The notes under the pieces: model-generated
Told to the model about the DNA's origin: nothing
Databases searched by the model: none
Seen by the model: the letters and a program-made list of their open reading frames with translations, nothing else
Program-made: the position numbers and the translations under genes
Shown: piece after piece, positions 14,990 to 23,296 of the stretch
Numbering within the stretch: position 1 is the stretch's first letter
How the letters are laid out: the number at the start of each line of letters is the position of its first letter
Origin: Ruminococcus flavefaciens ATCC 19208
GTDB taxonomy: Bacteria; Bacillota; Clostridia; Oscillospirales; Ruminococcaceae
Assembly: GCF_000518765.1 (NCBI RefSeq)
Contig: NZ_KI912490.1
Location: 124,001-188,000 of the forward strand
DNA length: 64,000 bases
Direction of reading: 5' to 3'

Positions 14990-15883
14990 ATGGAACTCAA
15001 GCTTGTTAATTCCTTACGAAAAAATATTTTAGAATTAGTAATTGACAAGGAACAAAACTGCGTATATTTGCAAAAAACAAATGATGAAACATACAAAGTG
15101 CTTGCATTAGGTACTATTGATTGCGCATTCGGAAATCTATTATATAATTCTTTTGAAAACACCCCCGAATATAAAAGGTATGGTTCTTTTATACATGACA
15201 ACTTTGGCTCTAAAGATGTTATATTGGAAATCATTTTAAATGACACTTGTATAGAAGTTCTAAAGCCGATTGCTTCAATGAAATGCACTCTATTAGGCAC
15301 AATTAACTCAATTTATGAGTTCATCTATACCATTACCAAAGGAAAAGATGAATACAAACCTTCATTAGACGAAATAAACATGTTTAGAATACAAAATAAA
15401 GTTCATGTTGAGCAACAACCTATTGAACATGGCGATTATAAAAATACAAAAGGAATGCGCTTTTTTGAGATAAAAACCATATATGACGTTTTTTATGGTA
15501 TCCTTTACTACTATGCTTATGAGCACTTAAAACTAAAGCGCTGCGAGCATTGCGGACGTTGGTTTGTTACTACTTCATTTAAGACTAAATACTGCAATAG
15601 GAAAACGACTGTTGAAAGATATTCTCATTTACTATGCAAAGAAGCCGCAAAAAGTATGAAACAAGAATGCACGAGAGTAAAAAACAGGATTGAAACAAAG
15701 GCATATTCAAGTAAAAGCCAAAGAAGCGGCAAAAATAAAGGTGCATACAATAAATATGTTGAAGAGTTTCAAAAGAAATGCAATGACTATATATCATATA
15801 TACCTTATGAAGCCGCTGAAAATCTTGAAGCGTATCATTCATTTTTAAGAGAAACAGAAAAACAGAAAGGTTGGTTAAAATGA
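14990..15883 (+). CDS. DUF6076-like zinc-motif protein (copy 1)
   Basis: 297 residues. Residues 1-150 have no clear motif. Residues 180-220 hold C185-x2-C188 ... C202 ... C216 (RCEHCGRWFVTTSFKTKYC...LLC), a probable zinc site. A basic helical tail (RVKNRIETKAYSSKSQRSGKNKGAYNKY) follows. A second protein of the same design lies at 22199-23296. GAAAGGAG precedes the ATG. Its stop overlaps the start of the serine recombinase as ATGA, so the two are made together. A DNA- or RNA-binding helper for the recombinase is my inference; the family name is from memory of similar sequences. Confidence 0.65.
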   Translation: MELKLVNSLRKNILELVIDKEQNCVYLQKTNDETYKVLALGTIDCAFGNLLYNSFENTPEYKRYGSFIHDNFGSKDVILEIILNDTCIEVLKPIASMKCTLLGTINSIYEFIYTITKGKDEYKPSLDEINMFRIQNKVHVEQQPIEHGDYKNTKGMRFFEIKTIYDVFYGILYYYAYEHLKLKRCEHCGRWFVTTSFKTKYCNRKTTVERYSHLLCKEAAKSMKQECTRVKNRIETKAYSSKSQRSGKNKGAYNKYVEEFQKKCNDYISYIPYEAAENLEAYHSFLRETEKQKGWLK

Positions 15884-17442
15884 CTGCCGTTATATATGCA
15901 CGTTTTTCAAGTCATAACCAAAGAGAAGAAAGCATTGAACAGCAACTTAAGGAGTGCTATGCTTTTGCTGAAAGAAATGGATATACTGTTATAGGCGAAT
16001 ACATCGACAGAGCTATTTCGGGAACTACTGACAGTCGCCCCGACTTCTTGAGAATGATCTCCGACAGTGCAAATAAACACTTTGAATATGTTATTGTATA
16101 TCAGCTGGACCGCTTCGCCCGTAATCGATATGACAGTGCTATTTATAAGGCTAAGTTGAAGAAAAACAATGTTCGTGTTCTCTCAGCCCGTGAAAATATC
16201 ACTGACGATGCAAGCGGTATACTCGTTGAAGGCTTGCTTGAAGCAATGGCTGAATACTATTCCGCAGAACTCGGACAAAAAATCCGTAGAGGTATGGACT
16301 ATAATGCCGAACAGTGCCTTTGTACAGGCGGCAATGTTGCTCTCGGATATAAAGTCAATAGTGAGAAAAAGTTTGAAATTGATACAGAAGCCGCTCCTAT
16401 TATCACTATGATATTTGAAATGTATGCGAGTGGTAAAACTGTTACTGAGATATGCACCACATTAAATCAACAAGGATATAAAACATCTCGAGGAGTTTCT
16501 TTCAATAAGAATTCATTATGGAAAATCTTACGTAATAAGCGTTATATAGGAATATACACTTACAAGGACAAGGAAATCATTGACGGTATGCCAAGAATAA
16601 TATCAGATGATCTATTCTATAAAGTCCAAGATATTCTTGATAAAAACAAAACAGCTCCCGCCCATAGAAAGGCGAAAGCTGAATACATATTAACAACTAA
16701 ACTATTCTGTGGTAAATGCCGAAACATGATGACAGGTATAAAAGGAACAGGAAAAAGCGGCATCACCTACTATTATTACAAATGCAACCATGCAAAGAAG
16801 AAACTTTGTGATAAGAAAGCTGTACATAAAGACTATATCGAGAACCTTGTTATTGAAGAATGTCGAAAGCTCCTGACTAAAGAAAATATTGATACTATCA
16901 CTAAGGAAATCGTTAATCTCTGTGAGCGAGAAAAGGACAATACTAATATCAAAAGGCTTGAAAAAGCTCTCAGAGACGTTGAAAGAAAACAGCATAATCT
17001 TATCGCCGCTGTTGCTGAATGTGGCATAGAGAGCGTCAGAAACAGCTTATATGGAGAAATATCAAGGCTGAATGAAGAAACTGACAACCTCACAAAGCAG
17101 CTCGCTATCGAGAAAAGTCAAACCGTGTCAATATCCGAAAATGAGATCAGATTTTTCCTTACTCAAATGAAGAACGGCAATGCAAATGATATTATGTACC
17201 GAAAAGCTCTAATAAACACATTCATCAATCGTATATACCTGTATGACGATAAATTGACTATTATTTTCAATACAGGCGATAAGGAAGTAACTGTTGATGA
17301 TAAGCTACTGTCCGATATTGAAAGTCAATCAGAGTTTGTTTTTAACACTGATTGCTCCACCAGAAGCAAGGCTCGCAAACGGCTTAGAATAGCCATTTTG
17401 CGAGCTCGTTCTTTTTTAAAAGTGCTCTCAACCACTTATTGA
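15880..17442 (+). CDS. Large serine recombinase (integrase family)
   Basis: 520 residues from the ATG that overlaps the previous stop; a TTG 9 nt earlier is less likely. The resolvase domain at 1-140 has nucleophile Ser10 in YARFSSHNQ, with R-x-D-F and QLDRFARN. A recombinase domain lies at 150-260, a zinc ribbon at C277, C280, C302 and C310, and a coiled coil at about 355-410. These enzymes integrate and excise phages, IMEs and cassettes by two-base crossover. The last 25 residues (TRSKARKRLRIAILRARSFLKVLSTTY) look unlike the family and run into repeats of ACCACTT, as though the gene end was formed by an attachment site. Confidence 0.92.
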   Translation: MTAVIYARFSSHNQREESIEQQLKECYAFAERNGYTVIGEYIDRAISGTTDSRPDFLRMISDSANKHFEYVIVYQLDRFARNRYDSAIYKAKLKKNNVRVLSARENITDDASGILVEGLLEAMAEYYSAELGQKIRRGMDYNAEQCLCTGGNVALGYKVNSEKKFEIDTEAAPIITMIFEMYASGKTVTEICTTLNQQGYKTSRGVSFNKNSLWKILRNKRYIGIYTYKDKEIIDGMPRIISDDLFYKVQDILDKNKTAPAHRKAKAEYILTTKLFCGKCRNMMTGIKGTGKSGITYYYYKCNHAKKKLCDKKAVHKDYIENLVIEECRKLLTKENIDTITKEIVNLCEREKDNTNIKRLEKALRDVERKQHNLIAAVAECGIESVRNSLYGEISRLNEETDNLTKQLAIEKSQTVSISENEIRFFLTQMKNGNANDIMYRKALINTFINRIYLYDDKLTIIFNTGDKEVTVDDKLLSDIESQSEFVFNTDCSTRSKARKRLRIAILRARSFLKVLSTTY

Positions 17443-17452
17443 CCACTTATTT
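17429..17452 (+). repeat. Paired ACCACTT repeat beside the integrase gene
   Basis: ACCACTT occurs at 17431 and 17442, one helical turn apart. The 24-bp block matches 22 of 24 bases of 46115-46138 near attR. Such doublets are typical arm-type sites of tyrosine integrases. It overlaps the 3' end of the serine recombinase gene. Confidence 0.55.
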
Positions 17453-17474
17453 TTTTATTTAACAATATCAGATG

Positions 17475-17507
17475 CTCCGCAGAGTTTTGTCTCTGCGGAG
17501 TATTTTT
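17475..17507. terminator. Terminator between the two recombinase genes
   Basis: CTCCGCAGAG pairs perfectly with CTCTGCGGAG (10 bp) around TTTTGT. TATTTTT follows on the plus strand. It separates the rightward serine recombinase from the leftward integrase. Confidence 0.85.
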
Positions 17508-18777
17508 ATGCCATAGTCTGCTTCATAGTTTCTTCTTCAAGCTCGTCCTCATATTCGTCAATGTCGGGTTCGGCCTCCTTTGCAGACTTAGGTTTAGTGT
17601 TATTTCCCTCTCGGGTAAATCTCAGTGCATTTGTTATGGCATCGCAGTTTCTCGCTCTCGCCTCCTGGAACATATGGGAGTACAGGTTCAGAGTCGTTCC
17701 TACGATGCTGTGTCCCATGTCGGCTGACACAGCTACTACGTCTATTCCCTCGTAGATGAGGAGCGATGCGTGAAGGTGCCGCAGTGAATGTATGCCACGG
17801 AAGGGTATGTCAATCTTCTCGCAGTAGCTTTTCAGATACTTGTACGGCATTTCGGGATACATGGGTGAACCGTTCCACTTGGTGAACAGCCTGTCGTTAT
17901 CCTCCCACTTCGTTCCCAGCCGACGGGCTTCTTTTCTCTGCTCCTTGCGGTATTTCTTCAGCATATCCATAACGTCCTCGGGGAACTTTGCCACTCGCTG
18001 AGACTTCTTCGTTTTTGTAGTATCAGTGTAGATACCCTTTGCAGGTGTGTAATGGGAAGTTCTGCGGACTCTTATGGTGTTGTAGTCGAAGTCGATGTCC
18101 TTCCACTCCAGTCCCAGCATTTCGCTTCTTCGGAAGCCGCTGTATATCGCCAGAGTTATGTAGACCTGAAACCACATTGGCTCATAGCCCAGATCTTCAA
18201 ACAGCTTCTTCACTTCGTCAAGGGTGTAGATTTCCTTTTCCTTCTGCTCCAGTTTGGGTATCACAACTCTGCTGCACGGATTGTCTGTCAGCATTCCCAT
18301 ACGGATAGCGTAGCTGAAAATGTCGCTGATGAAGCTCAGGTGATGTATAGCCGTCTTTCGAGACAGCGGCTTGCCTGTGACCATGTGCCTGCCGTTCACG
18401 ATAAGGTCGGTGATGAACATTTGTATGTCTCTGGACGTTATCTTGTCCATACGCTTGTGTCCGATTGCAGCGTAGATACGCTTGGTGACCTGACGCATTT
18501 TGGAGAATGTGGTCGGTCTCAGGTTGACCTTTGCATACTCATCAAACCACTGCTCGGCAAATGTCTCAAACTTGACCGCCGATGTTATCTGACCTTTCTT
18601 GCACTCCTCCTCGAACAGCACCGCCTGTTTGTTTACCTCTTTATCGATCTGACGAGGAGTCATGCCGGGTTCAGGATAGTAGCTTTTGTACTGATTATGC
18701 TGCCTTCCGTATATATCGTAACCGCATGATACCTTTATCTCGAATGAACCATTCGGTCTTTTTCTTATAGTCGCCAT
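17506..18777 (-). CDS. int: Tyrosine integrase
   Basis: 423 residues from MATIRKRPNGSFEIKVSCGY; GAAGGAGG gives this start, and the 31 residues upstream in frame are not needed. Arm-binding N-terminus, SAM-like core-binding domain at about 65-165 (FAEQWFDEYAKVNLRPTTFSKM), catalytic domain 180-375. Catalytic residues: R216 in SGFRRSE, Lys in TKTKKSQR, H330-x2-R333, H356 and nucleophile Y366 in LNLYSHM. The family inserts ICEs, IMEs and phages at tRNA and tmRNA ends, so it is the natural agent for the ssrA insertion. The tail after 390 is acidic and low in complexity. Confidence 0.93.
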   Translation of the reverse strand: MATIRKRPNGSFEIKVSCGYDIYGRQHNQYKSYYPEPGMTPRQIDKEVNKQAVLFEEECKKGQITSAVKFETFAEQWFDEYAKVNLRPTTFSKMRQVTKRIYAAIGHKRMDKITSRDIQMFITDLIVNGRHMVTGKPLSRKTAIHHLSFISDIFSYAIRMGMLTDNPCSRVVIPKLEQKEKEIYTLDEVKKLFEDLGYEPMWFQVYITLAIYSGFRRSEMLGLEWKDIDFDYNTIRVRRTSHYTPAKGIYTDTTKTKKSQRVAKFPEDVMDMLKKYRKEQRKEARRLGTKWEDNDRLFTKWNGSPMYPEMPYKYLKSYCEKIDIPFRGIHSLRHLHASLLIYEGIDVVAVSADMGHSIVGTTLNLYSHMFQEARARNCDAITNALRFTREGNNTKPKSAKEAEPDIDEYEDELEEETMKQTMA

Positions 18778-18877
18778 ATATTTTCCCTCCTTCATAAATA
18801 TGGCGCGTTTTGCCAACGACATCATACCACAACTCGGTGCGGAAGTCCAGAAAAAACGCGCCATTTCCACTATTTTT

Positions 18878-19072
18878 TTACGCAGTCTCCCCGCGCAGAT
18901 ATTTCAGGAATAATTCCTTGTTGATAAGATACTTGTTGCCTGCCATGATGTGCGGCACCTGACCGCTCAGGCACATCTGGCGGACTCTGTACTCGGTCAG
19001 CCCTTCCACAAGAGCTGCCGCCTGTTTTATTGTAAGCATTACGATTTTAGTCTCTGTTTTGTTTTCAGCCAT
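18878..19072 (-). CDS. xis: Excisionase / MerR-like HTH protein
   Basis: 64 residues: MLTIKQAAALVEGLTEYRVRQMCLSGQVPHIMAGNKYLINKELFLKYLRGE. This is the winged-helix pattern of Tn916-type excisionases (helix, helix, wing with G-N-K-Y-L-I). AAGGAGT lies upstream of the ATG. It stands directly upstream of int in the same direction, the usual xis-int order. It would direct excision and may repress int. Confidence 0.85.
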   Translation of the reverse strand: MAENKTETKIVMLTIKQAAALVEGLTEYRVRQMCLSGQVPHIMAGNKYLINKELFLKYLRGETA

Positions 19073-19131
19073 TCGATCATACTCCTTCTCATTGTCTTTA
19101 TCTCGTTTCCTGTGTGATTTGAATTGTTCAT
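19039..19131 (-). CDS. Possible 30-aa leader peptide overlapping xis
   Basis: MNNSNHTGNEIKTMRRSMIE... starts after AAAGGAATGATGAAA and runs through the xis ribosome site in another frame, ending inside xis. It could couple translation to xis. Only the ribosome site and position support it. Confidence 0.22.
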   Translation of the reverse strand: MNNSNHTGNEIKTMRRSMIEWLKTKQRLKS

Positions 19132-19157
19132 TTTCATCATTCCTTTACTTAGAATTA

Positions 19158-19611
19158 AAGGGTACGGTGAATTACCGTACCCTTGATGAGTGTTAAAGGT
19201 ATAGTTTTTTACGATACAGTTATTGCAAGGATGTCACGTTTCGTGACACCCCTTTGTTCATAGAGACGCCGTCACGTTTTGTTACTTCGTCTACTGACCG
19301 AACAAATCGTTCTGTCAGTTCATACATTCCGATATGGATGATTTGAAGGTGCTGCCGTTTCGGCAACACCTGATAAGCACAGTCCATTTTGGACACCCCT
19401 TTGCTGGGTCTGCGATTCGACGACTCAGGTGGCGAGGTGGCGATTCACCACCTCATCGTCATGACGGGATGTTTCATCCCACCATGCCGAATTCCCATTT
19501 TGGGAACTCGCTCCCGAGGTAGGACTGAGTGCGGTCCTGTTTTGGGACTTCAAGTACCGCTACGGTAGTCGAGCTTCGAATAATAACTCACGGGTATTTT
19601 ACCCCTGAGTT
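19158..19611 (-). repeat. Array of stem-loops with TTT loops (candidate structured RNA or origin)
   Basis: The region between xis and the ribbon-helix-helix gene has no coding sequence but at least nine stem-loops. With TTT loops: TGTCACG/CGTGACA (19232-19248), AGGTGcTGCCG/CGGCAaCACCT (19347-19371), GTCCA/TGGAC (19382-19394), GGGATG/CATCCC (19466-19480), TTCCCA/TGGGAA (19492-19506) and AACTCAcGGGTA/TACCCcTGAGTT (19585-19611). With other loops: GTTC/GAAC-cored CTGAC...GTCAG (19294-19318), GAGGTGG/CCACCTC (19434-19454) and TACCG/CGGTA (19555-19567). GGGTACGGT/ACCGTACCC near 19160-19182 closes the array. Arms differ while loop and spacing recur. Confidence 0.6.
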
Positions 19612-20050
19612 AGTCGAGTTCCTGTATCGGGGAGTCATCATTGTCGACAATCCCCTCACACTCATTACGCATGATAAGGTCATCGAGGTTGACCTTTCCC
19701 CTCGTTCTGCGGACGTTGTTGACAGCCTCACGGCGTACATCTTTGAGGTGATTCTTGCTGACTTCGAAGGTCTCCGCCAGCAGTGCAATGAGCATTTCAA
19801 CCTCAACTGCGTAACGGAAAAGTCCCTTAGATATTTTCGTTATGCCTTCGTCACTTGCCGCGGCTATGCACTCCGCAAGCTCAGGGACAAGCACTTCCGA
19901 CTTGACTTTTATCTTCCTCGTTGCGAGATATAATCTCAGTGCAGACTCGATAAGCTCCGAGCGGCTACCGTCGTTCTTGGAAAGATACTCGTCGCACTCG
20001 CGGAGCAAGTCCTCGGAAATATATATCCCTGTTCTCACTTTTTCACTCAT
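19610..20050 (-). CDS. Ribbon-helix-helix protein (paralogue A)
   Basis: 146 residues from MSEKVRTGIYISEDLLRECDEYLSKNDGSRSELIESALRLYL. AAAGGGG lies nine nt upstream. The first 50 residues form a ribbon-helix-helix DNA-binding domain (strand VRTGIYIS, then two helices). The rest is a helical domain with GITKISKGLFRYAVEVEMLIALLA, shared with the upstream gene. The start overlaps that gene by 8 nt. Plasmid-partition or transfer-control proteins have this fold; the role here is inferred from position beside the replication gene. Confidence 0.75.
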   Translation of the reverse strand: MSEKVRTGIYISEDLLRECDEYLSKNDGSRSELIESALRLYLATRKIKVKSEVLVPELAECIAAASDEGITKISKGLFRYAVEVEMLIALLAETFEVSKNHLKDVRREAVNNVRRTRGKVNLDDLIMRNECEGIVDNDDSPIQELD

Positions 20051-20462
20051 CGTCATCATCCCCTTTCTGATAATCGTAGGCTCGCTCAAAGTTTATCACG
20101 CCGTTGATGTGAGCAACTTCGTCCACGCACATTCCCCTAAGGTCTTCCATAACTTCATCATCTATATCGTTGACCGCCGCGAGGAAGTGAGACTGCATAG
20201 CCGACTCCACCGCCAACTTGAAGAGCCCACGGTTAATTCTGTACTCCGAGCCTTTGACTATTCCATCGATAATTGAAGTCAGAACGTGCGCGAGATATTC
20301 CGTTGCTGTATCTGAATTGCAGTCGAGGTAGCCTGAATAAAACCTTATCGCTTTCTCAATGAAGTCACTCTGAGATGTAGCATTTGCCGCCTTCAAATGC
20401 TCAACCATCAGCTCTTTTGTCCTGGGGTAGAGCCAAACCGCCTGTTTTTCCTTTTTCTCCAT
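20043..20462 (-). CDS. Ribbon-helix-helix protein (paralogue B)
   Basis: 139 residues from MEKKEKQAVWLYPRTKELMVEHLKAANATSQSDFIEKAIRFYSGYL, with TGGAGGG upstream. The RHH domain is followed by GSEYRINRGLFKLAVESAMQSHFLAA, which matches GITKISKGLFRYAVEVEMLIALLA in paralogue A. The pair arose by duplication and may act as a heterodimer. The C-terminus is a run of Asp/Glu. It lies downstream of the RepA-like helicase across a gene-free origin-like region. Confidence 0.75.
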   Translation of the reverse strand: MEKKEKQAVWLYPRTKELMVEHLKAANATSQSDFIEKAIRFYSGYLDCNSDTATEYLAHVLTSIIDGIVKGSEYRINRGLFKLAVESAMQSHFLAAVNDIDDEVMEDLRGMCVDEVAHINGVINFERAYDYQKGDDDDE

Positions 20463-20878
20463 AAAACCCTCCATTATTACTCTCCGACACCGTTTATTGT
20501 CCTATGTTTCGCTGATTCTTTCATTTCCGACTCCTGAACCGTAACACTCAGCGAAGTTACGACTCCTTTTGGCGGAACCCTCTTTTTCTGCTATTTTGCG
20601 GTCGGCTTTGCCGTTCCGCTGTGACCGTTTCGGGGGCTGCGACCCCGAAACTTTATCCTGCAACAGACAGTCACTGCCCGATTTTCAGGTATTTTTCCAC
20701 TCTGACCACTCCTTTCACGGTGATGATATCACCGCCGCTTTTCTCCTCTGCCGATAGTATCTGTGCGGTATCGCCACACTCGCTCCACGTTGCGCGACAA
20801 TCGCTTTTGTGGGTGCAGGTGGGATAACTATCCGATTTCTGTATCGGCGGCAAAAACGGGCGTTTTTGTGCGCTGTTT
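20463..20878. other. Gene-free, hairpin-rich region, probable part of a replication origin
   Basis: No coding sequence seen. Hairpins: GTTTCGGGG/CCCCGAAAC near 20626-20652 (9 bp perfect), GGTGAT/ATCACC near 20719-20733, CCGAT/ATCGG near 20830-20845, and AAAAACG/CGTTTTT near 20851-20867. It adjoins the iteron-like repeats on the right. Confidence 0.45.
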
Positions 20879-21046
20879 TACTGTCACCCTAGTGCGTTAT
20901 ACCGTCACCCTGAACCACAAATACCGTCACCCTCAGTTTTACCGTCACCCGACTCAAACAAAGGTAAATAGACATTTTCTGAACTTCGGGTGTCGGTATG
21001 GTCAGCAATTTCTACCCACAGCAGGCTCCCGTTTTTACTGTCACCC
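20879..21046 (-). repeat. Five iteron-like repeats GGGTGACGGTA
   Basis: Read on the plus strand, TACYGTCACCC starts at 20879, 20900, 20922, 20940 and 21036. The first four are 21, 22 and 18 bp apart, about two helical turns. They straddle the stop codon of the RepA-like gene; the stop itself lies in one copy (GGG TGA CGG). Regular direct repeats next to a helicase gene are the mark of an iteron-type origin. Confidence 0.65.
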
Positions 21047-21966
21047 GACTGGTCATAAACAAGTTCAAGTATTCGTGAGCCGTGACTTCTTCGCATACTG
21101 AATTGCACTCCGTACACTTTTAATTCGTCCGTGTGCTGAACAAGATTGCGCGTCATCCAGTTAGGAGCATACTCACGACTGAATCGTTTGTACATCAGTT
21201 TGCAGAGTTCAGTTGCGGAACCTGTGAAGCGTTTTTCATCGGCCATGAGATCATGTATTGCGAAAGAGAAAAGATCAGGCTTGCGCTCAGGAACAACATC
21301 AGCAACATTCCACCTGTGATTTGCAAACTCCAAGTTCAATTCAAGGTGTTCGATGTCACGACCTGCGCAGTATATTTTAGCTTTTTTGCTGCCGCGACGT
21401 TCTTCGATCATAACCATGATACCGTCAACGCTTCCGATGATACCAGTCGAACCTGACACCATATTGAACGGATCGCTGTCATAACACTTGCGCGTATGAT
21501 GTACAACAAGTATTGCTACTTTCAGCTTGTCCGCAAGCGCTTTCAGTACAGAAAGTTCTTTGTAATCTGAACCATAGTTGACATCAGTGCTGCACCTGAC
21601 TTTCTGCAATGTGTCGATAACAATCACTTTCAAATCAGGGAGCTTCTGTTTACCTCTTTCAAGTTCTTCCTCCAAACCGTTGCCTATTGACTGTGCTTCT
21701 ATTGCGAAGTTCAAGTTCTCACAGGGTTCATCTGTGAGTTCATATATCCTGTTCTGCAAACGAAGGAGGTTGTCCTCAAGACTCAGATACAATACCTGAC
21801 CAATATTAGTATCGTGCTTGAGGAACTGCTCACCGTTAGCGACTGACAAACACAAGTCAAGTGCTAACCACGACTTACCTATCTTCGGTGCGCCTGCAAG
21901 GATATACAGTCCGGGATACATCATTTTGTAGATGATGTACTCCTGCTTTTCCAGCGGAGTTGTCAT
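20905..21966 (-). CDS. RepA-like hexameric AAA helicase (AAA_25 type)
   Basis: 353 residues. Walker A is GAPKIGKS at 25-32, Walker B region LKVIVIDTLQKV, then LKVAILVVHHTRK and SGSTGIIGSVDGIMVM. This is the RecA/DnaB-like core of plasmid RepA helicases. A variable C-terminus carries the iterons. The ATG has no good ribosome site. An in-frame AUA at 22005 lies six nt behind AAGGGGGG, so the true N-terminus may be about 13 residues longer. It probably unwinds the adjacent origin during a circular replicating stage of the element. Confidence 0.85.
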   Translation of the reverse strand: MTTPLEKQEYIIYKMMYPGLYILAGAPKIGKSWLALDLCLSVANGEQFLKHDTNIGQVLYLSLEDNLLRLQNRIYELTDEPCENLNFAIEAQSIGNGLEEELERGKQKLPDLKVIVIDTLQKVRCSTDVNYGSDYKELSVLKALADKLKVAILVVHHTRKCYDSDPFNMVSGSTGIIGSVDGIMVMIEERRGSKKAKIYCAGRDIEHLELNLEFANHRWNVADVVPERKPDLFSFAIHDLMADEKRFTGSATELCKLMYKRFSREYAPNWMTRNLVQHTDELKVYGVQFSMRRSHGSRILELVYDQSGDSKNGSLLWVEIADHTDTRSSENVYLPLFESGDGKTEGDGICGSG

Positions 21967-22147
21967 AATGTACTCGCTGTTGTAGATCGTTAATTCGTTT
22001 CCTATAACTATCCCCCCTTTATTTTGACAGCAAAAAACGCTCCGCGAAATGCGAAGCGTTTTGCCCTCTAAATATATTATGGTACGATTTTTTGATTTTG
22101 CATAAAATCAGGTAACAATTAATTTTTATTAAAAACGACAATTTTAC

Positions 22148-22176
22148 TTGCAATTTGATTTTGGATGTGATATACT
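22148..22176 (+). promoter_or_regulatory. Promoter for the DUF6076-sigma pair
   Basis: TTGCAA (22148-22153), a 17-bp spacer and TATACT (22171-22176), 23 nt before the ATG at 22199. Upstream, AAAACGCT/AGCGTTTT at 22034-22062 forms a hairpin that insulates it from the RepA side. Confidence 0.65.
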
Positions 22177-22198
22177 ATAATCGGAGGTGATAGAACAT

Positions 22199-23296
22199 AT
22201 GTTTTCTGATATTTGTTTTTACGTCAAAGGAAAGACAATTGAAGTCGACGGACAGGACTTTCTTCTCGGTGAGCTTACAGAGTCCTGCCTGAATATTACT
22301 CCCGATGAATACCATGAGCTGAAAGATAAACATAAAAAACTAAAGGATATGATAGTCCCCGAAAAGCTTAATGAGAACCTTGATGAAAAGGACCTTGATT
22401 TATGGATAGATAAACTTTTCGAAATTGACAGTCTGCTGCGAAGACATAAGATCTTTCAAGTAATAGGTGCATCTGTCAAAACAATTCGTTCATTAGTAAG
22501 CAGCGATGACATCCTTGAAAAAACAATTGCATTTCTTCCGCTGGTTTTAAAATATGGTGATATAATTTCAGATATTTACAGTTTTAATCAGACTATCTTT
22601 GTCTTTATTAAAAACTGGATAATGAACCTCGGAAAATGCGAACCATGGAACTATGCGGCTGCATATTATGATTTTGTCTCCTCACCTTCAGCGTACAAGT
22701 ACATTATAAATCCGATACAGCATAGCGAAGGCATATACAAATATCACGATACGCTCACCTCGTTCACTCTTGTGCCGAGAGAAAAATCCGAGGGCAGCGG
22801 TGAATACATTATTGCTGAGTATTATCACACATCTTCACTGCAATCCTTACTGAAAATCGACTATATGAAGGGGCTTATGACAGGTCACTGTATCCGCAGG
22901 TGCGAGCACTGCAAACGGTTCTACCTTTCAACCAACGCATACAGAACCCGCTTCTGCGACAAGCCTTCTCTTAAAGATCCTAAGTTTACTTGTAAGCAGA
23001 TAGCATACAGGAAGACACATGTTAAGGATAGTAATGTCAACAATCCAAAGTATCAAACATACAGGAAAGCGGTACACCGAATCATGCGAAGCTGTCAGCG
23101 CGGAGCTATTACGGTAGAAGTCCGCGACACATTATTGAACAAAGCAGAAGCCATATATCACACAGCTGCCACATCACTAAAGTACAGTGATCAGGAATTC
23201 GAGAAGCAAATGTCCTCTGATAACCTGTACAAGCTGTGCGGTATTGAACCACCAAAGCGTGGACGTCCAAAGGCGGTGAAAAATGAAAACGGATGA
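22199..23296 (+). CDS. DUF6076-like zinc-motif protein (copy 2)
   Basis: 365 residues from MFSDICFYVKGKTIEVDG, chosen because GGAGGTGAT lies 10 nt upstream; a GTG 12 nt earlier is too close to it. The long helical N-terminal half is followed by the zinc motif C235-x2-C238 ... C253 ... C265 (RRCEHCKRFYLSTNAYRTRFC...FTC). A basic tail ends PKRGRPKAVKNENG, an AT-hook-like end. Same design as copy 1 at 14990-15883. It overlaps the sigma-factor gene by 14 nt. A zinc anti-sigma or sigma helper is possible, but not shown by the sequence. Confidence 0.65.
   Translation: MFSDICFYVKGKTIEVDGQDFLLGELTESCLNITPDEYHELKDKHKKLKDMIVPEKLNENLDEKDLDLWIDKLFEIDSLLRRHKIFQVIGASVKTIRSLVSSDDILEKTIAFLPLVLKYGDIISDIYSFNQTIFVFIKNWIMNLGKCEPWNYAAAYYDFVSSPSAYKYIINPIQHSEGIYKYHDTLTSFTLVPREKSEGSGEYIIAEYYHTSSLQSLLKIDYMKGLMTGHCIRRCEHCKRFYLSTNAYRTRFCDKPSLKDPKFTCKQIAYRKTHVKDSNVNNPKYQTYRKAVHRIMRSCQRGAITVEVRDTLLNKAEAIYHTAATSLKYSDQEFEKQMSSDNLYKLCGIEPPKRGRPKAVKNENG

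Noticed and set aside
17657-17665. Third att-like core CTCGCCTCC
   Set aside because: It is within integrase coding sequence and matches only 9 bases, with differing flanks.
18052-18729. Plus-strand frame of 225 residues
   Set aside because: Opposite the tyrosine integrase, which has all its catalytic residues.
19232-19611. CRISPR-like array
   Set aside because: The arms differ in sequence and there are no equal repeats with unique spacers; no cas gene is near.
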